In this document: positions 17,315 through 26,028 of the stretch, in pieces | Position numbering within the stretch: position 1 is the first letter of the stretch | Layout of the letters: each line of letters starts with the position of its first letter | From: Luteipulveratus mongoliensis | GTDB taxonomy: Bacteria > Actinomycetota > Actinomycetes > Actinomycetales > Dermatophilaceae | Direction: 5' to 3' | DNA length: 64,000 bases | NCBI RefSeq assembly: GCF_001190945.1 | Contig: NZ_CP011112.1 | Span: 806,001-870,000, forward strand | Translations under genes and position numbers: made by a program | The notes under the pieces: model-generated | What the model was told of the DNA's origin: nothing | What the model saw: only the letters and a program-made list of their open reading frames with translations | Databases searched by the model: none

Positions 17315-18223
17315 ATGGACAGTAACGTCGCCGCCATGGCCACGGCGCAGGACCTCTTGAAGGCACAGACACCTACTGATCTCGACTCGATCAAGGGGTG
17401 GTTCTTCTCCAGTGACAGACGCATGTTCGCGTGGCTGCTGCAGCACCAGACCGACCAGGGCGAGCGCGGTGAGCTCGTCGAGCTGGGCTGCTATCTCGGC
17501 AAGAGCGCGGTGCTGATCGGTGACTTCGTCGGCGCTGATGAGACCTTCACGGTCCTGGACCTGTTCGAGTCCGCGGCTCCCGACGCCGAGAACACTCGCG
17601 AGATGTCACTGTCCTACTCGACGCTCGCCGAGGACGCGTTCAAGGACAACTACCGCAAGTTCCACGCCGACCTGCCTGAGGTCGTCAAGGGGCCGTCCTC
17701 CGAGATCGTCGACCACGTCAAGCCGGGTTCCTGCCGGTTCATCCACGTCGATGCCTCGCACCTCTACGAGCACGTCGCGATCGACGTCGACTCCGCGCGT
17801 TCGCTGCTCTCCGAGAACGGCGTCGTCGCCTTCGACGACTACCGCTCCGAGCACTGCCCGGGCGTCGCTGCTGCGGTCTGGGAGGCGGTCTTCGCCAAGG
17901 GCCTCAAGCCGATCTGCGTCACCGAGTCCAAGCTCTACGGCACCTGGGGCGACCCCGAGCCGCTGCGCGAGGCGATCCAGGCCTGGCTGACCAAGGACCC
18001 GCTCGGCTTCGTCGAGACCCACTACATCGCCGACCAGCCGGTGCTGCGCACCAAGATCCAGCTGCCGCGTCCGCCGGCGGCGAAGTCGACTCCGAAGCCC
18101 GCGGTCGTTGCCGCGGTCTCGCCGACGCACCCGCCGCGCACCGGCGTACGCAAGATGGCCAAGGACTGGCTGCCGGACAGCGTGCACCGCGCGATCTCCG
18201 ACCAGCTGCAGAAGCGCCGCTGA
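17315..18223 (+). CDS. Class I SAM-dependent methyltransferase-like protein
   Basis: 302 residues. A Rossmann-type core has the SAM motif LVELGCYLGKSAVLIG, then TVLDLFES, FIHVDASHLYEHVAIDVDSA and VVAFDDY, as in the methyltransferase-24 group that acts on small molecules or sugars. The C-terminal ~60 residues are Pro/Lys/Arg-rich, ending in a basic helix (SVHRAISDQLQKRR). A putative -10 (TACTGT, 17292) lies 17 bases upstream of the start. A second start at 17336 is possible. Substrate unknown. Confidence 0.78.
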   Translation: MDSNVAAMATAQDLLKAQTPTDLDSIKGWFFSSDRRMFAWLLQHQTDQGERGELVELGCYLGKSAVLIGDFVGADETFTVLDLFESAAPDAENTREMSLSYSTLAEDAFKDNYRKFHADLPEVVKGPSSEIVDHVKPGSCRFIHVDASHLYEHVAIDVDSARSLLSENGVVAFDDYRSEHCPGVAAAVWEAVFAKGLKPICVTESKLYGTWGDPEPLREAIQAWLTKDPLGFVETHYIADQPVLRTKIQLPRPPAAKSTPKPAVVAAVSPTHPPRTGVRKMAKDWLPDSVHRAISDQLQKRR

Positions 18224-18237
18224 CCTTCCGCGCGATG

Positions 18238-18266
18238 AGGGGTGCTGGCTGCGGCCGGCACCCCTT
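18238..18266. terminator. Terminator between convergent methyltransferase genes
   Basis: Stem AGGGGTGC with GCACCCCT and an internal loop extending to TGG/CCGG. It lies after the plus-strand methyltransferase stop and before the minus-strand one, so it may serve both. Confidence 0.7.
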
Positions 18267-18304
18267 ACTCGTGAGGTCGGTCGGTCACTCGTGAGCGCGG
18301 TCGG

Positions 18305-19021
18305 TCAGCCGCGCGCGTCGGCGGCGCGCCGCAGCACCAGCACCGTGTCCTGCGTGGCGCGACGGCCGGCCATCAGCCGTTTGTGCTCGCGGACCTCGAA
18401 GCCGAAGCGTGCGAACTCCTGCGCGAAGTCCCACGGATAGCGGTGGCGACCGAGCACGGCCGGCTCGTCGATCGTGACCACCGTCCGGGCGAGGCGCGCG
18501 ATCGTGCCGAACAGGTGGGCGCTGTCGGGGTGCGTGTGCTGCAGGGTGCGGACCGCTACGACCAGCGGATAGCTGTCATCGGCCATCCCGGCGAGCACTG
18601 TCTCGGCCGGTCCGACCAGCACGTCGACATCGCGCAGCTGCGGGTACTTCTTGCGCATCATCTGCACGGCGAGCGGGTTGATCTCGACGCCGGTGACGTT
18701 GCTGAAACCGGCGTCGACGAGAGCCGCGAGCGTCGCACCCAGCCCGGAGCCGATCTCGAGCACGGGCTCGCCCCGGTCGTAGTTGTCCTCGAGGCTGCTG
18801 ATGATGGCCTGCACCGAGGCGCTGGCGTAAGGGCCCGGCGCCAGGGCTTCCGAGGACTCGGTCCAGAACTTGCGCTGTCGCTCCAGGGGCCGCATCGCCG
18901 GCTTGCGGGTCAGCAGCGGAGCCGCCGCCGGCACCTTGTCCGTCAGTCGGTCGCGCAGGGGCCGGAGTCGATCCTTGGCCTCGTCAGCGGCCTTGTCGAA
19001 GGACCTGCGCAGATCAGCCAT
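18305..19021 (-). CDS. Class I SAM-dependent methyltransferase
   Basis: 238 residues. SAM motif I is VLEIGSGLGATLAALVDAGF, followed by the acidic VTGVEINPLAVQMM and a YPLVVAVRTLQHTHPDSAHLF motif. A basic, helical N-terminus (~40 residues) precedes it. Function beyond methyl transfer is unknown. It converges on the other methyltransferase gene with a terminator between; the two are different subfamilies, not duplicates. Confidence 0.78.
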   Translation of the reverse strand: MADLRRSFDKAADEAKDRLRPLRDRLTDKVPAAAPLLTRKPAMRPLERQRKFWTESSEALAPGPYASASVQAIISSLEDNYDRGEPVLEIGSGLGATLAALVDAGFSNVTGVEINPLAVQMMRKKYPQLRDVDVLVGPAETVLAGMADDSYPLVVAVRTLQHTHPDSAHLFGTIARLARTVVTIDEPAVLGRHRYPWDFAQEFARFGFEVREHKRLMAGRRATQDTVLVLRRAADARG

Positions 19022-19158
19022 ACCGGCCAGTCAACGGCACGGCGAGGGTGGCTGGCAACCAAGTCCGGGAATGGTGATGTACACCGCTCGACAAGTAGCT
19101 CCGGACTGGCTTGTGGCGGGTCGCTCGCGAGGGCGTACCGACGAGTAACCTGGCGCCT

Positions 19159-19959
19159 ATGGCGTACCTCACCACCACCATCGATGACGGCGTCGCCCAG
19201 GTGCGCCTCAACCGGCCGGACAAGCTGAACGCGCTCACGCTCCCGGCTCTGGACGAGCTGGCCGCGCAGGCTCGTGAGCTGCGACGGGACCGCACCTTGC
19301 GCGCGGTGATCCTCAGCGGCGAGGGGCGGTCGTTCTGCGCCGGACTCGACTTCGGCTCGGTCGCCAAGGACGGCCCGGTGCAGGTTGCCCGGCGATTCGT
19401 GCCCCGCCCCTGGCTCGGCACCAACCCGTTCCAGGAGGCGGCCTGGGCCTGGCGTCGGCTGCCGGTCCCGGTGATCGCCGTGGTCCAGGGGCACTGCTTC
19501 GGCGGTGGGCTGCAGCTCGCGCTCGGCGCGGACTTCCGGTTCACGACGGCCGACGCCGAGTGGTCGGTGCTGGAGGGCAAGTGGGGCCTGATCCCTGACA
19601 TGTCCGGCGTCCGGTCGCTCGCGCAGCTGGTCGGTCTCGACACCGCCAAGCGACTCACGATGACGGCCGAGATCATCTCCGGTGAGGAGGCCGTACGCCT
19701 GGGCCTGGCCACCGCGGTCAGCACCGATCCGTACGCCGACGCTGAGGCTCTCGCCGCGCAGCTCGCCCAGCGTTCACCGGACGCGGTGGCCGCCGCCAAG
19801 CGACTGTTCAACTCGCGGTGGTCGTCCTCGCCGCGGCGCACGTTCGCGCGAGAGCGGTTCGAGCAGGCGATCCTGCTCGCGGCGCCCAACACCGCGATCA
19901 TCCGCAAGGCGAGTGCCGGCGACGGGGCTCCCCGTTTTAAGCGCCGTCTGATCCGCTGA
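19159..19959 (+). CDS. Enoyl-CoA hydratase/isomerase (crotonase) family protein
   Basis: 266 residues. Crotonase oxyanion-hole regions are visible: GEGRSFCAGLDFGS and VIAVVQGHCFGGGLQLALGADFR; the EGKWGLIPDMSGVRSLAQLVG stretch carries the second catalytic region. It hydrates or isomerises an enoyl-CoA; substrate unknown. A -10-like TAACCT ends 7 bases before the ATG with no ribosome-binding site between, so the mRNA may be leaderless. Its 3' end overlaps the convergent oxidoreductase by 23 bases. Confidence 0.88.
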   Translation: MAYLTTTIDDGVAQVRLNRPDKLNALTLPALDELAAQARELRRDRTLRAVILSGEGRSFCAGLDFGSVAKDGPVQVARRFVPRPWLGTNPFQEAAWAWRRLPVPVIAVVQGHCFGGGLQLALGADFRFTTADAEWSVLEGKWGLIPDMSGVRSLAQLVGLDTAKRLTMTAEIISGEEAVRLGLATAVSTDPYADAEALAAQLAQRSPDAVAAAKRLFNSRWSSSPRRTFARERFEQAILLAAPNTAIIRKASAGDGAPRFKRRLIR

Positions 19960-20725
19960 GGCCGAAACGCTTCGCGAACTCGCCCATCCGCGACTCGAAG
20001 CCGTCGACCTCACCGAACGCGACGGCCAGCTCGTCGGCACCGGCTTCGCGCCACTGCTCGACCTCGTCGGCGTCGGTCCACTCGATGCGGGCGCCGATCG
20101 CGACGGGCCGGTCAGTCAGGGCGCGGAGCTTCGCTGCGCTGGTCGTGAACTCCGCCGGTCGGTAGCCCACGCCCTGCCACGCGTCACCGAAGCGGGCGAC
20201 CCGACGCAGGGCCGCACCGGAACGGCCACCCACCATGATGCGTACACCGATCGGACGAGGCTCGAACACGCCGTCGCCCGGTCCGCGGCCCGTCGTGAAC
20301 AGCTGGTGGATCAGCTCCAGCGACTGGTCGGCGCGCGCCCCGCGGTCGCTGAACGTGGCGCCCACGCTGTCGTACTCCGGCTCGTTCCAACCGACTCCGA
20401 CGCCGAGAGTCACTCGCCCGGCAGACAATCGATCCAGCGTGGCGACCTGCTTGGCGAGCAGGATCGGCTCGCGTAGCGGCAGGATCAGCACCGACGTCCC
20501 GAGCCGGATAGTCGAGGTCTGCGACGCGATGTGGGCGAGCGTGATCAGCGGTTCGTAGACGCCGCCGAACGGTTTGGGCGGCGGGCCGTACTCGCCGGGC
20601 GGCAGCAGGTGGTCGGGCAGGTAGGCAGTCTCGAAGCCCAGTCGTTCTGCAGCAACGGCGATCTCGGTGATCCGACCCGGAGGCACCTCGGTCGACTCGT
20701 TCGGCAGGATCATCTGGAAGCGCAT
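19937..20725 (-). CDS. Luciferase-like, probably F420-dependent oxidoreductase
   Basis: 262 residues. Luciferase-like monooxygenase pattern: RLGFETAYLPDHLLPPGEYG, LGTSVLILPLREPILLAKQVATLDRLSAGRVTLGVGVGW, IMVGGRSGAALRRVARFGDAW. In actinobacteria this subfamily usually uses coenzyme F420 rather than FMN. The start at 20725 is chosen because the fold begins at MRFQMILPNES; a -10-like TACGTT ends 6 bases upstream, suggesting a leaderless transcript. Converges with the crotonase. Confidence 0.87.
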   Translation of the reverse strand: MRFQMILPNESTEVPPGRITEIAVAAERLGFETAYLPDHLLPPGEYGPPPKPFGGVYEPLITLAHIASQTSTIRLGTSVLILPLREPILLAKQVATLDRLSAGRVTLGVGVGWNEPEYDSVGATFSDRGARADQSLELIHQLFTTGRGPGDGVFEPRPIGVRIMVGGRSGAALRRVARFGDAWQGVGYRPAEFTTSAAKLRALTDRPVAIGARIEWTDADEVEQWREAGADELAVAFGEVDGFESRMGEFAKRFGLSGSDGA

Positions 20726-20861
20726 GCGCCCAACGTACGCATCGCCGGTCGTGTCGACGCCGGCCCCCATCGTGAGTGCGCGCGGAGGGCTCTGAGGCGC
20801 ACTCGGGCGAAGCGCAGTTGGTCTAGTCGTTCAGGGGCGGCCGATGTCTGGTGGTGCGTGG

Positions 20862-20898
20862 ACTGTGCACTGCCCCGCGTCCTGGGGCAGTGCACAGT
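20862..20898. repeat. Perfect 15-bp inverted repeat (hairpin)
   Basis: Arms ACTGTGCACTGCCCC and GGGGCAGTGCACAGT match perfectly around a 7-base loop. No T-run follows. It may be a terminator or a palindromic repeat; no second copy was noticed in this window. Confidence 0.9.
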
Positions 20899-21054
20899 GT
20901 GCAACGACCCGTGTTCGCTGGCGCGTGCCCCACGTGATGGGGCACCTCCGCTGGTTGAGCCGACACCTCCGCCGGTTGGGCGGGGCGAGCGCCCTGGCTC
21001 GAGCACGAGCCGAAACCCGTTGAGCCGCAGGGAGACTCAGCGTTCGCGGTCGCC

Positions 21055-21098
21055 GAGTCTCGATACACCTCCGCTGGCGCTCCGGCTACTCGACCAGC
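21055..21098. repeat. Palindromic repeat family, single arm
   Basis: Contains GTCTCGATAC, ACCTCCGCTGGCGCTCCGG and CTACTCGACCAGC, the right arm of the repeat seen whole at 29263, 34345, 35683, 37890 and 56136. Confidence 0.85.
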
Positions 21099-21110
21099 CG
21101 CGCTGTCGGC

Positions 21111-21638
21111 TCAACCAGCGGTGTCGCCCGGCTCGGCCAGTGGGGGAGCGTCGTCGAGGCTCACGATCAGTGCGCGGAGCAGGGTGGCGAGCTCCTTCTG
21201 CTGGCGCCCGCTGAGACCGGCGAGGATGCGGTGCTCGTTGTCGACATGGACAGCGACCGCTTTGTCGATCAGTGTGCGTCCAGCCGGAGTGAGCGCGATC
21301 AGGACCGTACGCCGGTTGGCCGGGTCGACATCGCGCGTCACGTAGTCCTTCGCGATGAGGCGATCGATCCGGTTGGTGATCGCGCCGGACGTCACCATCG
21401 CCGAACGAGCCAGCGCGCCCGCGGTCATTCCGCTCGGAGGCCCGGCCCGGCGCAGCGTCGCCATGATGTCGAACTCGCCGCGCTGCAGCCCGAACTCGGA
21501 GAACACTCGCTGCAGCTCGACGTCGGCGGTGCGCGACGCGCGGGACAGCCGTCCGATCACACCCATGGGGGAGGCGTCGAGGTCGGGCCGCGCCTCAGCC
21601 CACTGCTCGAGGATCAGGTCGACCGCATCGCGCGCCAT
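21111..21638 (-). CDS. MarR family transcriptional regulator
   Basis: 175 residues. MarR winged-helix pattern: QRVFSEFGLQRGEFDIMATLRRAG, TAGALARSAMVTSGAITNRIDRLIAKDYVTRDVDPANRRTVLIALTPAGR. Divergent from the exporter gene, with two near-identical palindromes between, so it most likely represses both itself and the exporter operon until a ligand binds. The last codons and stop (GCTGGTTGA) lie in a palindromic-repeat edge. Confidence 0.92.
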   Translation of the reverse strand: MARDAVDLILEQWAEARPDLDASPMGVIGRLSRASRTADVELQRVFSEFGLQRGEFDIMATLRRAGPPSGMTAGALARSAMVTSGAITNRIDRLIAKDYVTRDVDPANRRTVLIALTPAGRTLIDKAVAVHVDNEHRILAGLSGRQQKELATLLRALIVSLDDAPPLAEPGDTAG

Positions 21639-21649
21639 CAGAACTCCTC

Positions 21650-21670
21650 AACGTTGAACTGTTTGACGTG
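21650..21670. promoter_or_regulatory. MarR operator candidate 1
   Basis: AACGTTGAAC, one central T, then GTTTGACGTG: the same left arm as the perfect site at 21697, with three differences in the right arm. It lies 11 bases upstream of the marR start, well placed for autorepression. Confidence 0.75.
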
Positions 21671-21696
21671 AAGGTATCACCCGAGCTAATCTCATG

Positions 21697-21717
21697 AACG
21701 TTGAACTGTTCAACGTT
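21697..21717. promoter_or_regulatory. MarR operator candidate 2
   Basis: Perfect inverted repeat: AACGTTGAAC, one central T, GTTCAACGTT. It lies just upstream of the ribosome-binding site (GAGAGG) of the exporter gene and 47 bases from site 1. Confidence 0.85.
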
Positions 21718-21731
21718 GAGAGGTTGGCATC

Positions 21732-22646
21732 GTGTCCATCGCATCCCGCACCGCGTTCACGGCAATCGCACCCATCTCCTGGGGCACGACCTACCTCGTC
21801 ACCTCCGAGTGGCTGCCGCCGGACCGCCCGCTCCTCTCCGGAGTCCTCCGCGCCCTCCCGGCCGGCCTGGTCGCGATCGCCATCGGCCGGCGACTCCCGC
21901 GCGGCTCGTGGTGGTGGCGAGCTGCCGTCCTCGGCACTCTCAACATCGGTGCGTTCTTCGCCCTGCTGTTCCTGGCGGCGTACCGGCTACCCGGCGGAGT
22001 CGCGGCCACGCTCGGCGCCGTCGGACCCCTCGCGACCGCCGGCTTCGCGCTCGCGCTGCTGGGCGAGCGACCGACGCGTTGGCGTCTGGGCTGGGCGATG
22101 GTCGGCATCGTGGGCGTCGCGCTGATGGTGCTGCGACCGGGCGCCCAGTTCGACGCCCTGGGGATCGCAGCCGGTCTGATCGGTCCGTTCTTGATGAGCG
22201 CCGGCGTCGTGCTCACCCGGCGGTGGGGCCGCCCGGCCGGCGTCGGCCCGGTGCCCTTCGCGGGCTGGCAGCTCACGGCCGGCGGACTGTTCCTGCTGCC
22301 GATCGCTCTCATCGTCGAGGGCGCACCTCCGCACCTGTCGATGTCCGCAGTCGGTGGGTACGCCTGGCTCGGCGTGGTCGGCACCCTCCTGGCGTACGCC
22401 CTCTGGTTCCGGGGCATCGGTGAGCTGCCGGTCGTTGCCGTGTCCTTCCTCGGGCTGCTCTCACCGGTCGTCGCCACCGGCATCGGCTGGATCGTGCTCG
22501 GCCAGAGCCTGACCGGCCTGCAGACCGTCGGCTTCGCGCTCGCGCTACTGGCCGTGCTCGCCGCCCAGATCCCGCGGACCCACCGCGCCGCTGTCCGCAC
22601 CCCCGCACCCCCACCCGTTCTCGTCAAGGAGTCCTCATGCGCATAG
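21732..22646 (+). CDS. EamA/DMT-family membrane exporter
   Basis: 304 residues with about ten hydrophobic helices in two EamA repeats; the first begins ISWGTTYLVTSEWLPPDRPLLSG, the second LIGPFLMSAGVVLTRRWG. The family exports metabolites or drugs; the substrate is unknown. The GTG start is supported by GAGAGG 8 bases upstream. Control by the divergent MarR protein is expected. The 3' end overlaps the next gene by 10 bases, so both are one operon. Confidence 0.9.
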   Translation: MSIASRTAFTAIAPISWGTTYLVTSEWLPPDRPLLSGVLRALPAGLVAIAIGRRLPRGSWWWRAAVLGTLNIGAFFALLFLAAYRLPGGVAATLGAVGPLATAGFALALLGERPTRWRLGWAMVGIVGVALMVLRPGAQFDALGIAAGLIGPFLMSAGVVLTRRWGRPAGVGPVPFAGWQLTAGGLFLLPIALIVEGAPPHLSMSAVGGYAWLGVVGTLLAYALWFRGIGELPVVAVSFLGLLSPVVATGIGWIVLGQSLTGLQTVGFALALLAVLAAQIPRTHRAAVRTPAPPPVLVKESSCA

Positions 22647-23239
22647 TCGTCATCGGAGCAGCAGGCAACGTCGGGAGCCGCGTCGTGGCGGAGGCCTTAC
22701 GCCGAGGTCACCAGGTCACCGCCCTCACCGCAGACGACGTCGACGCGACCGACACCGAAGAAGTCGCCCGATTGATCGCCGGCCACGACGCCGGCGTCGG
22801 CGCGACCCGGCCCACGCCTGGCAACGAGCAGTCGGCGCCCGGGGTCACCCGGTCGTTGCTCGACGCGCACGCCGCGGCGGGCGTGCGATTCCTGATGGTC
22901 GGTGGCGCGGGCAGCCTGCGCGTCCCCGACGCCCCGGACCGCCTTGTCGCCGACGACCCGCGCTGGGTGCCGGCTGAGATCGCTGACCTGGCACGTACGG
23001 GTGCCGAGCAGCTCGCCGTCTGCCGAGAGCACGGCGGTGCCGACTGGACCTACGTCACGCCGTCGGCGCTGATGGAGCCCGGCCTCCGCACCGGCGACTA
23101 CGCCGTCGGGCACGACCAGCTGCTGGTGGACGACGCCGGCCGGTCGTACGTGTCGATGGAGGACATGGCCGTCGCTGTCGTTGACGAGATCGAGCAGCCG
23201 GCACACCGGCGTACGCGCTTCACCGTGGCCTCGGCCTGA
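22637..23239 (+). CDS. NAD(P)-binding short-chain reductase-like protein
   Basis: 200 residues. N-terminal Rossmann motif VVIGAAGNVGSRVVAEALRRGH, and the central MVGGAGSL of the NAD(P)H-binding (NmrA/YwnB-like) group. No catalytic YxxxK is visible, as usual for this group; it may be a reductase or a redox sensor. An AAGGAG ribosome-binding site precedes the ATG inside the exporter gene. Likely co-regulated by the MarR protein. Confidence 0.85.
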   Translation: MRIVVIGAAGNVGSRVVAEALRRGHQVTALTADDVDATDTEEVARLIAGHDAGVGATRPTPGNEQSAPGVTRSLLDAHAAAGVRFLMVGGAGSLRVPDAPDRLVADDPRWVPAEIADLARTGAEQLAVCREHGGADWTYVTPSALMEPGLRTGDYAVGHDQLLVDDAGRSYVSMEDMAVAVVDEIEQPAHRRTRFTVASA

Positions 23240-23319
23240 CCATCCATGTGTCATCTGTCATGGGTGGGTCGTGACAGTCGAGCCAGGTTCGATGGCCGCA
23301 TTCGCCGGAGGCTAAAGAC

Positions 23320-23820
23320 ATGCAGACAGCCTTCAACATCATCGCCGCCGCCCTCGTCCTCCTCTTCATCCTCAACCGCCAGCTCAAGCCACGCGCCATC
23401 CGCGAAGACCGTCCCTACCGCCAGATGCTGATCCTCGGAGCCATCGGCTTCTACCAGCTGGGTTCGTACGACGAGGCCGCCTCGGTCTCGACCACCGCCT
23501 GGGTGCTGCTCGCCGTGAGCTTCGTCGTAGGTGTCGCGTTCGCGCTGGTGCGCGGCACGCAGGTGCACGTCTGGCGAGAGGGTGGCGTCCTGATGCGCCA
23601 GGGCAACGCCGTCACCATCGCGCTGTGGGTCGTGTCCATCGCCGTGCACATCGGCATCGACGTCCTGATCGGCGGGACCGGTTCTGCCGCAGAGGGACTC
23701 GGCACGACGAGCATCCTCGCCTACCTCGCTGCGGTGCTCGCCGTCCAGCAGTTCGTCACCCTCCGTCGCGCCGAGGCGCTCGCCGACCGCGGTGTGACGC
23801 AGCCAATGGTGAACGCCTGA
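23320..23820 (+). CDS. Integral membrane protein, DUF1453-like
   Basis: 166 residues, four or five hydrophobic helices: an N-terminal one (FNIIAAALVLLFIL), then AWVLLAVSFVVGVAFALVRG, TIALWVVSIAVHIGIDVLIGG and ILAYLAAVLAVQQFVTL. A QVHVWREGGVLMRQGNAVT loop resembles small DUF1453/CcdC-type proteins. A GGAGG site lies 9 bases before the ATG. Function unknown. Confidence 0.75.
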   Translation: MQTAFNIIAAALVLLFILNRQLKPRAIREDRPYRQMLILGAIGFYQLGSYDEAASVSTTAWVLLAVSFVVGVAFALVRGTQVHVWREGGVLMRQGNAVTIALWVVSIAVHIGIDVLIGGTGSAAEGLGTTSILAYLAAVLAVQQFVTLRRAEALADRGVTQPMVNA

Positions 23821-23875
23821 TCCGTCCGGTCTAGCGTGGACAGGGCCTCGCGTCGTCCCGTCGAAGGAGTGCCCA

Positions 23876-25618
23876 GTGAAGCTCGCCGACCAGATCGTCC
23901 AGCAGCTGCGTGATGCGGGAGTGCGCCGCATCTACGGGATCGTCGGCGACAGTCTCAACCCGGTGGTCGACGCAGTTCGTCGCACGGGTGGCACCGCAGA
24001 AGGCGGCATCGACTGGATCCATGTCCGGCACGAGGAGTCCGCGGCGTTCGCGGCCGGCGCGGACGCCCAGGTCACTGGTGAGCTCGTCGCCTGCGCGGGC
24101 TCGTGCGGACCTGGCAACCTGCACCTCATCAACGGTCTGTACGACGCCAACCGCTCCGGTGCTCCGGTCGTTGCGATCGCCAGCCACATCCCCAGCAGCC
24201 AGATCGGGCAGGGCTACTTCCAGGAGACCCACCCGGACCGCCTCTTCACCGAGTGCTCGGTCTACTCCGAGCTGATCTCGACGCCTGAGCAGTCGCCGCG
24301 CGTCGTCGCGGCCGCCATCCGGCACGCGGTGTCCGCCCCGGGTGTCGCGGTGATCACCTTGCCGGGCGACATCGCCGACATGGAGACCAAGATCGAGGCG
24401 CCGGCGTACGTGCCCGTCAAACCCGGTGTGCTGCAACCGGATTCGTCGTCGGTCGAGGCGCTCGCCGCGGCGATCAACGAGGTCGAGAAGGTCGCACTCT
24501 TCGTCGGCGCGGGTGTCGCCGGCGCCCACGACGAGGTACTCGAGCTGGCCGAACTGATCGGTGCTCCGATCGGCCACTCGCTCCGGGGCAAGGAGCACAT
24601 CCAGTACGACAACCCGCTCGACGTCGGAATGACCGGACTGCTCGGATACGGCGCTGCTGCAGCCGGACTCGACGGTGCCGAGCTGCTCATCATGCTCGGC
24701 ACGGACTTCCCCTACGACCAGTTCCTGCCCGACGTACGCACCGCTCAGGTCGACCGTGACGCGACAGTCATCGGTCGGCGTACGTCCGTCGACCTCCCGA
24801 TCCACGGTGACGTACGGCCGACGCTGCAAGCGTTGATTCCTTTGGTGGAGGCGAAGAAGAGCCGCAAGTTCCTGGAGCAGACGCTCAAGAAGCACGACAA
24901 GCTGATGAACAAGGCGGTCGGCGCGTACACCAAGAATGTCGAGCACAAAGAGCCGATCCACCCCGAGTACGCCGCCTCGATCCTCGACGGCGTAGCCGCG
25001 CCGGACGCGATCTTCACGGCCGACACGGGCATGTGCAACGTCTGGACCGCTCGCTATATCAACCCGTTCGGCACGCGACGGCTCATCGGCTCATTCCTGC
25101 ACGGGTCAATGGCCAACGCGTTGCCACAAGCGATCGGCGCGCAGCTGGCCTATCCCGACCGGCAGGTCGTCTCGGTCTCCGGTGACGGCGGCCTGTCGAT
25201 GCTGCTCGGCGAGATGCTGACAGTGGCGGCGTACGAATTGCCTTTGAACGTTGTGGTGTTCAACAACTCCACGCTCGGCATGGTCAAGCTCGAGATGCTG
25301 GTCGACAAGCTGCCGGACTTCGGGGTGGACGTACCGTCGGTGGACTACGCGGCCATCGCAGCCGCAATGGGTTGGTACTCCGTGCGGGTGACCGATCCGC
25401 GTCAGCTCGAGGGCGCGCTGGGGGAGGCGCTGGCCCAGAAGGGTCCGACTCTGGTCGACGTGGTCACTGATCCGCTCGCGCTGTCGATCCCGCCCAAGAT
25501 CTCCTCGTCGCAGGTATTCGGATTCGCGACGGCCATGAGCAAGATCGTGCTCAACGGTGGTGCCGGCGAGGCCGTCTCGATGGCGCGTTCAAACCTGCGC
25601 AACATTCCCCGCGGCTGA
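23876..25618 (+). CDS. poxB: Pyruvate dehydrogenase (quinone)-type ThDP enzyme
   Basis: 580 residues. N-terminal ThDP domain with RIYGIVGDSLNPVVDAVRR and the catalytic glutamate in HVRHEESAAFAAG; C-terminal ThDP/Mg motif GDGGLSMLLGEM, ending NN about 27 residues later. The pattern matches PoxB, which decarboxylates pyruvate to acetate and passes electrons to the quinone pool at the membrane. GTG start with AAGGAG upstream. The membrane-binding C-terminal helix is short (SMARSNLRNIPRG), so the electron acceptor is uncertain. Confidence 0.88.
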   Translation: MKLADQIVQQLRDAGVRRIYGIVGDSLNPVVDAVRRTGGTAEGGIDWIHVRHEESAAFAAGADAQVTGELVACAGSCGPGNLHLINGLYDANRSGAPVVAIASHIPSSQIGQGYFQETHPDRLFTECSVYSELISTPEQSPRVVAAAIRHAVSAPGVAVITLPGDIADMETKIEAPAYVPVKPGVLQPDSSSVEALAAAINEVEKVALFVGAGVAGAHDEVLELAELIGAPIGHSLRGKEHIQYDNPLDVGMTGLLGYGAAAAGLDGAELLIMLGTDFPYDQFLPDVRTAQVDRDATVIGRRTSVDLPIHGDVRPTLQALIPLVEAKKSRKFLEQTLKKHDKLMNKAVGAYTKNVEHKEPIHPEYAASILDGVAAPDAIFTADTGMCNVWTARYINPFGTRRLIGSFLHGSMANALPQAIGAQLAYPDRQVVSVSGDGGLSMLLGEMLTVAAYELPLNVVVFNNSTLGMVKLEMLVDKLPDFGVDVPSVDYAAIAAAMGWYSVRVTDPRQLEGALGEALAQKGPTLVDVVTDPLALSIPPKISSSQVFGFATAMSKIVLNGGAGEAVSMARSNLRNIPRG

Positions 25619-25777
25619 TCAAACGCGCTCACGCGGCGTGCAGGCCATTGAGTCCTGTAGAAAACGTGACCATTTGACGAAAGATCCCAAACCTTTCCAA
25701 TGCATCGCCCAGGGGCACCGTTTGGTGTCATGTGTCAGGTATCGCAACGATGCGACCGCACACAGTGGGAAGTGACC

Positions 25778-25981
25778 ATGACGAGATCCCCTCAGGCAGA
25801 GCGGCTCAGCGCACGTGACCTTGTTGTGGGCCTGATCGAGATACAGGATCAGTTCACCGACGAGGGCTCGGACAATCTGCAACAGCGGGCTGCATGGCGC
25901 CGCGAGGAGGAGATCATCCGCGAGCTGCGTGCCCGCGCCGTCCACCACGAGCAGAGGACCTGCGGCCCACAAGCCTCGTGA
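25778..25981 (+). CDS. Small hypothetical protein (67 aa)
   Basis: 67 residues, mostly helical and highly charged (ARDLVVGLIEIQDQFTDEGS, WRREEEIIRELRARAV). No family recognised. Support: a start with GGGAAG upstream and a strong bidirectional hairpin terminator 14 bases after its stop, which suggests a transcript ending here. The 160 bases before it hold no other gene. Moderate confidence only. Confidence 0.5.
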   Translation: MTRSPQAERLSARDLVVGLIEIQDQFTDEGSDNLQQRAAWRREEEIIRELRARAVHHEQRTCGPQAS

Positions 25982-25994
25982 GCTGATCCTCCGA

Positions 25995-26021
25995 CACGAC
26001 GGGCGGGCACTGCCCGTCGTG
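25995..26021. terminator. Bidirectional terminator
   Basis: Perfect 10-bp stem, CACGACGGGC with GCCCGTCGTG, 7-base loop. Lies between the small plus-strand gene and the convergent ArsR-type gene. Confidence 0.8.
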
Positions 26022-26028
26022 CGACCCG

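Larger units (their letters stand above)
20726..21110. other. Intergenic region with two hairpins and a palindromic-repeat half
   Basis: About 385 bases without a gene. It contains a perfect 15-bp hairpin (20862-20898), an 8-bp hairpin (20925-20945, GTGCCCCA with TGGGGCAC) and at 21055-21098 one arm of the long palindromic repeat family. Several GGTTGAGCCG variants lie between them, so the region looks like accumulated palindromic elements. Confidence 0.7.
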
